Assembly (NCBI GenBank): GCA_003427395.1
Contig: BFEA01000532.1
Coordinates: 497,798 to 520,278, forward strand
Length of the DNA stretch: 22,481 nt
Source of the DNA: Chara braunii
Taxonomy: Eukaryota; Streptophyta; Charophyceae; Charales; Characeae
Reading direction: 5' to 3'
The number at the start of each line of letters is the position of its first letter. Position 1 is the first letter of the stretch. The position numbers were made by a program, and so were the translations under genes. Positions 1 through 7,111 of the stretch are shown in pieces. The notes beneath the pieces were generated by a model that was given only the letters and a program-made list of their open reading frames with translations, was not told the origin of the DNA and ran no database searches.

Positions 1-300
1 GCCCCTGCCCCGACCCTGCACCCCCGCCCTCGCTGCCAGCCAACCCCGGCCCCGCACAACGCTGCGCCCCGCCCTCGGCTCCGCGCCCGCACTACCCCGG
101 GCTCACGAAGGGGGGGTGTAGCCCCGGGGGGGACCGAGGTCGGGCCAAAACTGCAATATTGCAATTTGGCCCAGTGGGTGCAGGCTGCGGCTGCGCACCC
201 CCCTGTAGTTTTTTTTTTTTTTTGTCTGGGCCAGGGGTGCCGGGACCCCCGCCGGGACCGCGGGGCCGGGGCTCGACAACCCTGGTTGGCATGGCCGAAG
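1..300. repeat. C-rich low-complexity block, truncating the Helitron
   Basis: The first 110 bases are almost wholly C/G words (CCCCGC, CCCTG, CCCGG), followed by G runs, a 15-base T run at about 209-223 and a second GC-rich part to about 290. Base composition changes sharply at about 300, where readable Helitron protein on the minus strand stops. Reading frames through this block are proline/glycine-rich artefacts. I infer a repeat that inserted into, or was joined to, the Helitron relic. The left edge lies outside the window. Confidence 0.6.
142..172. repeat. Near-perfect palindrome GGGCCAAA...TTTGGCCC
   Basis: Arms GGGCCAAA (142-149) and TTTGGCCC (165-172) surround the perfect 12-base palindrome TGCAATATTGCA (152-163), with one extra base on the left side. 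It sits inside the C-rich block. It could form a cruciform or mark a repeat unit; no function is implied. Confidence 0.6.
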
Positions 301-465
301 ACGTCGAAAATTAGAGTCATATCGATGTTGCATTTGAATCAGATCATACGATAACTCGTCGTTTAGAATCGACGACACCGTTCTGTTCTCGTAATGTCTC
401 GTTGTGTTCTCAGCAATTGTTTTCTCGTCGGGTGTTTTTTCTAGACTCATGCAAAATAGGGTCAA
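300..465 (-). pseudogene. Helitron fragment just upstream of the PIF1 helicase domain
   Basis: The reading frame contains EKTPDEKTIAENTTRHYENR and then LNDELSYDLIQMQ. In Helitron proteins a segment of this kind (a D/E-rich stretch followed by an N-R-L-I-x-E-E-L-x-Y-D type motif) directly precedes the LNxDQ-type start of the PIF1 helicase. The frame then runs into the C-rich block, where its translation becomes proline/glycine-rich and meaningless, so real homology ends near base 300. Between this piece and the 539-979 block there are stops or a frame change. Helicase Walker A and B motifs are not in the window. Match judged by eye. Confidence 0.7.
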
Positions 466-538
466 TATGAAATAAGATTAACGATTGCAAAACGTTTGGG
501 GGAACCATTTCATTGTCTGCGCGATACTGAAAATCGTA

Positions 539-979
539 TCACATCTTATCCCAATGTCGTTCAAAGAAACGAACCTGATCGTTCATTGGACCAAAGATGA
601 GAATTATAGCAAATACTTTATGAACTTCTTCAGGCATATAATACCCTGCAGTTGTCTCTATGCCTTGATCGTATGCATCGTTGGTTTGCAAAAGACCCAA
701 TCGAAGGCACACGGATCGGAAAGAATTGTATTCGACTGCGTGCACCATACAAATTTCAGTAAAAGAGCGCACCTCACGAGAATGTTCATGGTTTAGCAAC
801 ACACGCAGATAAAATCGTTCCCCTTCCGTGATTCTCACATGATGCAATCGAGACATCTTTTCGAAGGGACCACCGTGAAGATCACGCTTTCTTCGGTTCC
901 AATTCTTATGTTTGTTGTCACATAGATGAGTATTAACGATCTCTTTACAAAGAGGAAGGTCCTCTTTAGGAACGTTCAT
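539..979 (-). pseudogene. Helitron Rep-to-helicase linker (GERFYLR block)
   Basis: This 146-residue frame opens with an ATG at 977-979 that is unlikely to be a true start, since the Helitron protein continues upstream. Its core reads ITEGERFYLRVLLNHEHSRE, then MVHAVEYNSFRSVCLRLGLL and PEEVHKVFAIILIFG, ending FFERHWDKM. This matches the conserved Helitron linker of the form GERYYLRLLLNHV...T.NGVVY.TFREAC..LGLL...P..LR.LFA.ILLF...WE. It lies between the Rep endonuclease and the helicase. Stop codons after HWDKM separate it from the next piece. It is the best preserved part of the element, with no lesion for about 440 bases. Confidence 0.88.
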
Positions 980-1129
980 TTAACAAGTTGTGTTTTATCC
1001 ACGCCGTCAATTTCGTTTTTGGGGGCCCATGCGAAACAACATCATGCTTAGTTTCAGGTTAGAATTGCAGTTTTTGCATGTTTTCGATATGCACGGATAA
1101 TCTTTCCACCACGGGTCACTGTTTCGTTA

Positions 1130-1365
1130 GGTCGAACTTATCTACAACACACATATCTTTATACGATTTGACTTCGTCGATGGGCGCAATATCATATTGC
1201 TCGCAAACCGCAGCACGATCACACCCTTTGTATAGTTACTGATACACGTACTTGCACGCCTTGATGTTAGCACAATATTCAACCTTCAAGTGACAATTAA
1301 ATCTCATTACCAAGTAAGGGTTATACTGGACCACACTACGATTATCGTAAACGATACCATTTTGA
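1130..1365 (-). pseudogene. Helitron Rep Y2 tyrosine block with nonsense codon
   Basis: No long open frame covers this stretch, but the minus strand translates to VQYNPYLVMRFNCHLKVEYC, then IKACKYVYQ, a stop, LYKGCDRAAV, and a little further on IAPIDEVKSYKDM. This matches the Helitron consensus VPYNPYLLLKFNCHINVE...IK.VKYLYKYIYKG.DRA...DEI..Y.D.R. The stop codon (TAA, minus strand, 1238-1236) stands where the family has a tyrosine (K-Y-x-Y-K-Y). In Helitron transposases two tyrosines four residues apart carry out DNA cleavage and strand transfer, so I infer that the second catalytic tyrosine is lost here. Confidence 0.85.
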
Positions 1366-1406
1366 ACAATCGTTAAATCACCGTCACTTAGTTTCCTTCT
1401 CCTATA

Positions 1407-1703
1407 CTAATGGTACGTTTGTTTGTCTTTGAATGTTATTGTCGAAATGAAGTCTTTTGCGAACCTTTTTGTGCGTTCTCTATCCTCCATACACGAAGCG
1501 TCACGTTTCTCTGCACCACAAATCGCGTGCAACATGAACATGACAACCCTTTGAAAATCTCTCAATTTCACTTTCGGAGGAATCTCGACACACACCTTAG
1601 CATAGATCCGTTTGTTCTTTATCTCATCGACGAGTTGTGTAAGATAACCTTTGAGCACTCTCGCGAGAAGATCCGGCCTGTCATTAGGGCATTGACCTGA
1701 CAA
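1407..1703 (-). pseudogene. Helitron Rep DRPDL block and HUH motif (frameshifted)
   Basis: The 98-residue frame starts MSGQCPNDRPDLLARVLKGY, matching the Helitron pattern LxxGQxxxDRPDLxARVF. It continues with a region ending KVKLRDFQR, where the family has the EFQKRGLPHAH HUH endonuclease motif. In this frame the motif is lost, but a neighbouring minus-strand frame reads CHVHVARDLW at once after FQR. The metal-binding HVH codons are at 1542-1534. A single missing base between FQR and CHVH explains this. The end (CMEDRERTKRFAKDF) matches the family's CxKDGxCxKRFPKxF. The HUH histidines bind the metal ion for DNA nicking; the residues are present but out of frame. Confidence 0.87.
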
Positions 1704-1728
1704 CAGGGCTTGTTTGATCTCCAGTCAG

Positions 1729-2088
1729 TTAGTGTTGCACGTCATAGTGATAAAAAAAATCTGGTTTTCTGAATCGCCTCAAGATTGCCATGTTGTCGTA
1801 ATATCTTTCATTCATATATCGGAAGCCCTCAGTGAACGTTAGCGGTAAAACCACTTTTGTCTCAACACAGTTACCACGTTGATTTTGTTCCACGACATCT
1901 TGTAAATACGGATAATACTCCGACCGCAAATCTTTCTGATGGAATCTCACCAATTTTAAACGAAGGAATTCAACCTTAGCATACGCCATGCAACAAAACT
2001 CGTGGAAAAAACGTGTTGCATAAAGGAGGCACGGTCTTTCACCATCGCGTTCCTGAAGGTGAAATGCATAGTACTCTATGGCACTAAG
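1729..2088 (-). pseudogene. Helitron_like_N block (QKDLRSEYY...RRFRKPD)
   Basis: The frame is open from a stop near 2091 down to 1729; the ATG at 1989 is internal. It reads EYYAFHLQERDGE, then RFFHEFCCMAYAKVEFLRLK, HQKDLRSEYYPYLQDVVEQN and NERYYDNMAILRRFRKPDFF. These match the Helitron_like_N pattern (YA.RL..R......L...RLFQQYVVDAYAKIE..RL...R.NQ..LRA..Y..LQDAV...PRYM...YQDAMAI.RRFGKPDLFITFTCNP). After KPD the frame goes wrong at an 8-base A run (1752-1759). One base fewer would give FITMTCN, the family motif, which is readable in the neighbouring frame. It is a homopolymer-slip frameshift in the genome or in the assembly. Confidence 0.9.
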
Positions 2089-2097
2089 TCATGACGG

Positions 2098-2766
2098 TCA
2101 TCCAGCTTTCGAGGCACGCCGGACAGACCAACTATCAATTCCCTCTAGGAAAAGTAAAACAAACCTCAAGCAGTCATGCGCTCGGGAACATTCTGAAACC
2201 ACAACTGTTTGCTGCTCAACCAGAAGAGGAATACGCAAACGAATTTCGACCTCACGCGGAAGAAGATCATTGATCATGAGAACGCACACCTCCTGCAGAC
2301 CCGTGAGATGGTTATAACGCTTTGCATGTTCCTCCGCGGACATGGCATCTGGATTTATGATCAACTTCCTCCCGTTTAACACTTCCGACGGAAGGTCAAC
2401 AATCGTCATGAAGTCACTAATGTTATTGTTACAACATTGTAACAATTCGTGAAACCTTATCAATATCCGTTTCATTCGCTCCAGTTCGGCATTAGACGTA
2501 TGTGCAAGTAAATTAAGAAAATCTACTCTTTGATCAATCACATCATTCAAATGCTGAGGATCGTGCAAGTAAAGTTGCGCAAACTGAGGACGTTCCTGCT
2601 CCCCCACAACCAATGCACCAACACGATGATAGATCGGACCCTGAGCCCGAAGTTGGTCATGGAATCCTTGAACACCATCGCTCGGTTGCTTCAACCATGA
2701 GGATGTGAGGGATAGACTATTCTTGATTATCCTCGCATTGTTTCGAACGAATCGGTTGTCGGGAGT
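2098..2766 (-). pseudogene. Helitron Rep N-terminal region (IYHRVGAL block)
   Basis: The frame is open from a TAA at about 2769-2767 to a TGA near 2098, longer than an ATG-based call would give. It starts RFVRNNARIIKNSLSL, matching the Helitron FRxNIRxYNSxxAFxS segment. It then has RAQGPIYHRVGALVVGEQER and PQFAQLYLHDPQ (family: QGQIYHRIGSLLP...PKFAQLYIYD), a variable helical part, NHLTGLQEVCVLMINDLLPR, and ends CLRFVLLFLEGIDSW (family: YDALQYVLLFPHGTDGW). A frame change follows before the Helitron_like_N block. About 220 codons remain without a stop. Confidence 0.9.
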
Positions 2767-2769
2767 TTA

Positions 2770-3105
2770 AAATGTCCAAATGAACAAAATCTCATGCTCT
2801 GGAGACCTTTCGGGAGACCACTCCCACAGACTGTCTTTTATAAATTATAGGATAATTGTATCTATTACTTCTTTACTTTATAATAATATATTTACCTTCT
2901 ATTTCAAGAGATTATGATTTAATTTTTTCATCCATGGGATTACTTTGTGGAGGAATTTCGATATTTCAAGGATGACACTTAGATCCTATTATTCTCTTTT
3001 CTCAAATTTTATCTAATATTATGACTATGTTTTTTAATATGGGAGACTATTCGATTTCGAAAAGAAAACATAATTAGGTTTATTTAAATCAGAACTCAAA
3101 ATCAA
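2770..3105. other. AT-rich insertion or intron inside the Helitron gene
   Basis: Composition drops abruptly to mostly A/T (for example 2835-3100), unlike both flanks. In other Helitron proteins the zinc finger (here ending about 3110) and the FRxNIR segment (starting about 2760) are only a few dozen residues apart, so roughly 300 bases are extra. I see no convincing GT...AG pair at the edges on the minus strand and no clear terminal inverted repeats, although the word GGGAGAC occurs near both sides (about 2812 and 3043). It could be an inserted AT-rich fragment (possibly organellar), a small MITE or a retained intron. Confidence 0.55.
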
Positions 3106-3109
3106 AATT

Positions 3110-3225
3110 TTCAAAGGACAACGTCTCGCACATTTTCTGCAGCATATCTTTGTCCATTTTTTTTCGTGATGCCACAATTTAGCACCACAAAAGTTACATG
3201 GTTGTCGACCACCAATGTCGAACGC
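3110..3225 (-). pseudogene. Helitron N-terminal zinc finger
   Basis: The minus-strand frame reads FDIGGRQPCNFCGAKLWHHE, then KKWTKICCRKCARRCPL. This matches the Cys-rich start of plant and fungal Helitron proteins (LG....CPHCGALHW..E......CC..GKV.LP.L). The spacing CxxCGAxxWxxE...CC is kept; the later G of CCxxGxV is replaced (CCRKC). A different overlapping frame (MHSHLHPW...) is open but has no recognisable content. Upstream of FDIGG the frame closes at a stop within about 15 residues, so its true start is lost. Confidence 0.82.
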
Positions 3226-3336
3226 CTCAACCGTGGTAGCATTCTAAAAAATTGCCATGATGTTCTCAATTGTTTCATATGGTGTTGCCACGGGTGCAGA
3301 TGAGAGTGCACTCAGATCAGCAGGCGGGGCATCATG

Positions 3337-3576
3337 CTAATCATTCATTTCCTCATCGGTGCCATCGCGACTATCCGGCTCGCTATGTTTGCGATTGTTC
3401 ATTGAATTTCGAATTGTAACCGATGAATTATGCGATTGTCTCGCTCTCGATGACATACTCCGTGATTGCAGCGACCGGGAACAATGACTACGCGTTTCTT
3501 TCGAAGAAGAAGATGTACTCCTCGACTGCTCAGGGGCGGTCGCTCGAATCTCTCGAACGACACTCATAGCGAGCAA
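3337..3576 (-). CDS. Ser/Arg-rich reading frame, possible Helitron leader fragment
   Basis: This 79-residue frame is dominated by Ser, Arg and charged residues (SRSTSSSSKETRSHCSRSLQ; acidic end DGTDEEMND). There is no domain I recognise. It lies just upstream, in coding direction, of the Helitron zinc finger, where some Helitron proteins carry long disordered leaders. It could be part of the same gene, or chance. Low-complexity composition makes coding status uncertain. Confidence 0.3.
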   Translation of the reverse strand: MLAMSVVREIRATAPEQSRSTSSSSKETRSHCSRSLQSRSMSSRARQSHNSSVTIRNSMNNRKHSEPDSRDGTDEEMND

Positions 3577-3707
3577 ACTTCGCCTTACACCCCCACAAAA
3601 TATTTATGACCACGCACATCTTCTTTCCTCCTACGATTGTTAATCGCAACTCTCAATGCACACATACGTTTAACATGAAAGTTTTTATGTCTCTCCTTGC
3701 TTGTCTT

Positions 3708-4094
3708 TCAGGTTGAAATTCTACGTGATGTAGAACCTGATTCATTGATATTCATCGTATCGACTTGTTCCGTTCCACTGCCAACGTCCACAGTACTTTC
3801 AACAATTATTGTATTTGCATCATAGTCGGGCAACACATGCTGAGGCATAAACGACAACGATCCAAGTTTCAAATGACGCACGGCTTTAACGACACGCAAT
3901 TGTCGAAGGCGCAACATACAATACCGTCTGTTGCGCCTTGAACGAATCGTTTTGAATAATAATAATCTCCTCCGACGATTATGAAATCCAACAAACTTTC
4001 TAACCATTGCGTTCAGCGAATTTTGTAAGGTCGTGGCAGAAGAACATGGCTGTGCATGAACACTTGTCACGGGAGGACAAAGGTCAGGCTCCAC
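3708..4094 (-). CDS. Arg-rich reading frame of unknown function
   Basis: The 128-codon frame has a basic middle (FHNRRRRLLLFKTIRSRRNR) and a more acidic C-terminal part (PDYDANTIIVESTVDVGSGT). I do not recognise a family. It is on the same strand as the Helitron and lies 5' of it, so a leader segment or an accessory gene of the element is possible. Codon content looks more protein-like than in the surrounding repeats, but the ATG and the end have no independent support. No membrane segments or obvious catalytic motifs. Confidence 0.35.
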   Translation of the reverse strand: MEPDLCPPVTSVHAQPCSSATTLQNSLNAMVRKFVGFHNRRRRLLLFKTIRSRRNRRYCMLRLRQLRVVKAVRHLKLGSLSFMPQHVLPDYDANTIIVESTVDVGSGTEQVDTMNINESGSTSRRIST

Positions 4095-4187
4095 ACATCT
4101 TTGTCGAACATGCTCTGTGAACCTCGATGACGAGCCATCGTGTACACGTGGCGAATGAAAAAGAAAACTATCGACTAAGAAGGTTAT

Positions 4188-4634
4188 TTAGACCATCGAA
4201 ACATAATTTATATGTAATGCAACATCCGTATCAATTTCAACAGGGCGTACAATTTGCAAGGTCATAGAGATATTCCGATGACAACTAATCTGACTAGTAC
4301 GAACATCAACATTTTCTTGACTTCTTCGGTTAAAAAATACAGAGCTTGCGATATCATCCACCAACGGAATTGGTTGTTGAAAAGATAAAGACCTATCACT
4401 AAATTGTTCTTCGATATAACAATCAGGTTCACCATCTCGAGTTGCTATCGGTTGTTTATCTCTCATGCGAGCAGTCCTATCACTCGCAACACCTACTTCT
4501 TGTACTAAAGACCTTCGACTTCGACGACTTTGGAAAGGTGGTCGTCCAGGTTCGCGGTGTTCGTGTTGTGATGACACCGGTGTTTCAGTCGTAGAGCGAC
4601 AAGGAGTAATATCTGAGCCTATATGCAATCCCAA
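4188..4634 (-). CDS. Hydrophilic reading frame of unknown function
   Basis: The 148-codon frame is polar and low in hydrophobic residues at its start (STTETPVSSQHEHREPGRPP; SRRSRRSLVQEVGVASDRTA) and more mixed later (NRRSQENVDVRTSQISCHRN...LQIVRPVEIDTDVALHINY). I recognise no domain. It is the furthest upstream of three consecutive minus-strand frames leading toward the Helitron zinc finger. The shared orientation suggests one decayed transcription unit, but this is inference. A plus-strand shadow frame overlaps it. Confidence 0.33.
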   Translation of the reverse strand: MGLHIGSDITPCRSTTETPVSSQHEHREPGRPPFQSRRSRRSLVQEVGVASDRTARMRDKQPIATRDGEPDCYIEEQFSDRSLSFQQPIPLVDDIASSVFFNRRSQENVDVRTSQISCHRNISMTLQIVRPVEIDTDVALHINYVSMV

Positions 4635-5247
4635 TGCATCGTTTGACGAAAAAGAAGCGCGGTGTAACGAAGGGAAACAAACTTAACCGGAATGGATGGT
4701 AGGAGATTAATCATACTTTGGTATCGTTGGAGAAGATAACAAAGGATCGATAACAGGTCCTTCATAACGCCGAAGGTGTTTGCGACGCTTTCACAGAACA
4801 TGCAAGTGCCTATCCCCAGATGAAGAGGAGTTTGAAACGGTAGATAAATTACTGGTGGTTGAACCCTCATGCATACATACATCTAATTATCATAATAAGA
4901 ACAGTGATACAACATCAAGTAAAAAAAAAAAAAAAAAACGGTATTCGAAACATAAACAAAGTCATCACAACACCAAGCGAAAAAAGAAAGAGAACAAAAT
5001 GATCAGTTTATGTTTTTTTTTTTTTTAATGCTCATGCCGAGGGAAATAAAGGTTAATTAATGGACACCGCAACGTATTTGTTCATGTAGATATAAACGTA
5101 ATGGTCAAGTTGCATGTTCGTGCGAACGTTCAATTGACACCGGATTTATATGTTAACTAATCAAGGCGCGTCGTATTTGTTTTGCTATGCGTTGGTAAAA
5201 AAAATGATAATTTTTTTTTCGTATGTTTGATTTGTGGTCCTATACTT
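4635..5247. other. Non-coding, AT-rich with A and T homopolymers
   Basis: No supportable gene. It contains an A run at about 4920-4938, an A-rich stretch to 5000 and a T run at about 5013-5027, then AT-rich sequence with TTAATTAA-like words. Open frames here translate to Lys or Phe runs and are artefacts of the homopolymers. An outer end of the Helitron may lie here, but I could not place it. Confidence 0.5.
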
Positions 5248-5325
5248 CCCTTAGTCTTTTCAGGGGCCCATGGGATACAGTATACGTACCTCATTTGTCC
5301 ACGTTTACCCTTTGTCGTTGCAAGA
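5248..5325 (+). repeat. Diverged repeat, copy 1 (partner at 5968-6045)
   Basis: It shares the backbone CCTTAGTxTTTTCAG, then about 22 different bases, then ATACGTACCT, then a T-rich tail ending in CTTTG with the copy about 720 bases downstream. The layout (pyrimidines-CAG, short block, GTACCT) looks like a splice acceptor, mini-exon and donor, but nothing confirms splicing. Confidence 0.5.
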
Positions 5326-5967
5326 CAGGGCTTACTTTCATGTTCGTATAAGTTTGTCATTGGGATCGAAACTTCTTTTGACCCCAATCGACCTTGATCG
5401 AGGCAGCTCCTACTTGCGGCTAACCTTGGGTATTCTCAGTCAGTCATCCGTCCACAAAGAATTCGAAGAAGGTAAAATGTCTTCCCCAGCCTGTCCAAGT
5501 CCCGACCGCTAGGATGTAGTCCGTGGTACCCATTCTTCTCGTCTAGGCACGAGGCCCGGATCTCAAAAGTAGGCGTTGAATCCTCCACAACAACATTGCA
5601 CCACCCTCATAAATGGGTCTATGCGGCGTACCACACCTCTCCCCAGCCAACCTCGAAGGTCGCGGTTCCAAGAAGAGTCATTCCTAGCGATCGACGTCGG
5701 TCAAACCATTGATGGCCTCACCATTCCTCTCCTCTTTTGCTTGGGCAACTTTGATGAGGTAGGAGCAAAGGGGGTAAAGAATAAGACTTCTTGGAACGGG
5801 CCTACGTGAGAGGAGGTCATTCGGTATAACATGGGTGCTTTGGAAGAAAGGTTACGTTTATTGCCAACTTCATTTCTTCTTATCAGATTGATTCCTTTTC
5901 CAATATTCATTATAATACATGGTGTAACCCAACCCTCTCAATAACATTTACTTTTCTTTACATAAGC
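5326..5967. other. No recognised gene; moderately GC-balanced stretch
   Basis: This stretch has a more even composition than its flanks (5400-5800) and could be an old exon or element body, but frames on both strands are short and I recognise none. The minus strand gives RDLRGWLGRGVVRRIDPF in one short frame, with no family assignment. Confidence 0.4.
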
Positions 5968-6045
5968 GCCTTAGTATTTTCAGCGCCTTATGCAGCACAG
6001 TCATACGTACCTTGTTTATTCTTAAGCATGCTTTGCTGTTCTTCG
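5968..6045 (+). repeat. Diverged repeat, copy 2 (partner at 5248-5325)
   Basis: It aligns with copy 1 through CCTTAGTATTTTCAG (about 5988 nearest) and TCATACGTACCTTG, with a similar T-rich 3' side. Identity is partial, roughly two in three bases by eye. See copy 1. Confidence 0.5.
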
Positions 6046-6225
6046 ATAGCATTGAGTCGGAGACAACCTCAATGTGTTCTTGTTTTTTTTTATTGACTAT
6101 CGAGACTTTTCCTTTACAATTATTCATTTAATTTACAATACGATAACAGACAACCTCTCCCAATATTTCTTTTTTTGGAAAGTTTCGTATTGATTTCAAC
6201 CGCTTTTCAACTGTGTGGCACACCA

Positions 6226-6535
6226 AACATGTTCGGAGCTTTTTCGAACGTATGAACATGTTCGGGTAGTCGGTCTATGCCCCTCGAACGTATTAAAAAA
6301 AAATAATAATAAAAAATTATTTTTTGAATTTTACCTCGAGTTTGGTTACGAACTTGACCATATCTCTAAGGCAAACATTTTTTGTATTATTATTTTACAT
6401 AACATATATTTTTCTCAGATTTTTTGGAGAACTGTTTTTTTTTTTTATAAATATTTTTATGTCCGCGTTCGGAGAGTTTTGGCGCTCGTTCGTGTTCGGT
6501 CCCGAACGTGTGACCGAACCCGAACACGATGCTAC
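6226..6535. repeat. GTTCG-word module around an A/T homopolymer core
   Basis: Left part: GTTCGGAGCTTTTTCGAACG with further GTTCG/CGAAC words up to about 6290. The core (6293-6460) is A/T homopolymer sequence. Right part: GTTCGGAGAGTTTT, then many GTTCG words and nested inverted words (CGTGTTCGG at about 6490 with CCGAACACG at about 6522; GTTCGGTC with GACCGAAC). The left and right parts begin with the same GTTCGGAG word in direct orientation. No coding content. Confidence 0.55.
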
Positions 6536-6847
6536 ACAACTTTTCAATATTATCTTATGTCCATATCTTTTGAAGTATACTCACCTGCTTGTTTTTTAGC
6601 AATAAGTAGAACAATGTAAGAATGAACAAAAAAAACCATACAATATGAAAAAACAAAATCTCAAAAACGTTAGCCACTAAAGGTTAAAATCGTTTTCATG
6701 AGAATGAACACATACAACATGAGGTAACATAATAACAAACGACTAAGGCAGCCTTTATTTTCATCTATCAATAATATTTTCTCATAATTTCAATAATACT
6801 TGTAAAAAAAAAGAATGCGGAAAAGAAAAAAGAAAACTCTGAAAGGG

Positions 6848-6900
<53 letters not shown>

Positions 6901-7111
6901 GAGATACGGAAAAAGAGAGAGTCTCAGAGAGAATATAAATTTTAGTGTCTTATTGCAAAACCCTTCAAAATGAAAAGGGAAAAAAAACTGAAACGACAAG
7001 TTCTTCCAACTATCACACTCCACCCCTTCATTGTTTATCCCACTCTAGTCACTCCTATTTTTATTGCGTAAATACGATTCACTTCATAGTCAATGACGAA
7101 GACAAATTGCA
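6536..7111. other. Non-coding AT-rich stretch with GA microsatellite
   Basis: No gene is supported. It contains an A-rich stretch (6620-6660), a (GA)n run at about 6853-6892 that degrades into GAAAGAGA to about 6928, and another A-rich part. Frames through the GA run give Arg-Glu or Ser-Leu dipeptide repeats and are not real proteins. Confidence 0.6.

Larger units (their letters stand above)
300..3225 (-). mobile_element. Decayed Helitron (rolling-circle transposon), Rep/helicase gene without its helicase
   Basis: Read on the minus strand, the whole series of Helitron Rep/helicase landmarks appears in the right order: a Cys-rich zinc finger, an IYHRVGAL block, a Helitron_like_N block, a DRPDL block, an HUH core, YNPYLVMRFNCH, a Y2-like block, GERFYLR and finally ELSYD. 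Helitron Rep proteins nick and join single-stranded DNA for rolling-circle transposition, and a fused PIF1-type helicase unwinds the donor. The helicase should begin just after ELSYD, but the sequence turns into C-rich repeat at about 300, so it is missing here. Frameshifts, a nonsense codon and an AT-rich insertion show that the copy is dead. Element termini (5'-TC, 3'-CTRR with hairpin) were not identified. Individual blocks are listed separately. Confidence 0.9.

Noticed and set aside
4920-5027. Poly-A/poly-T tracts as retroposon tails
   Set aside because: No target-site duplication or recognisable 3' end of a LINE or SINE adjoins them.
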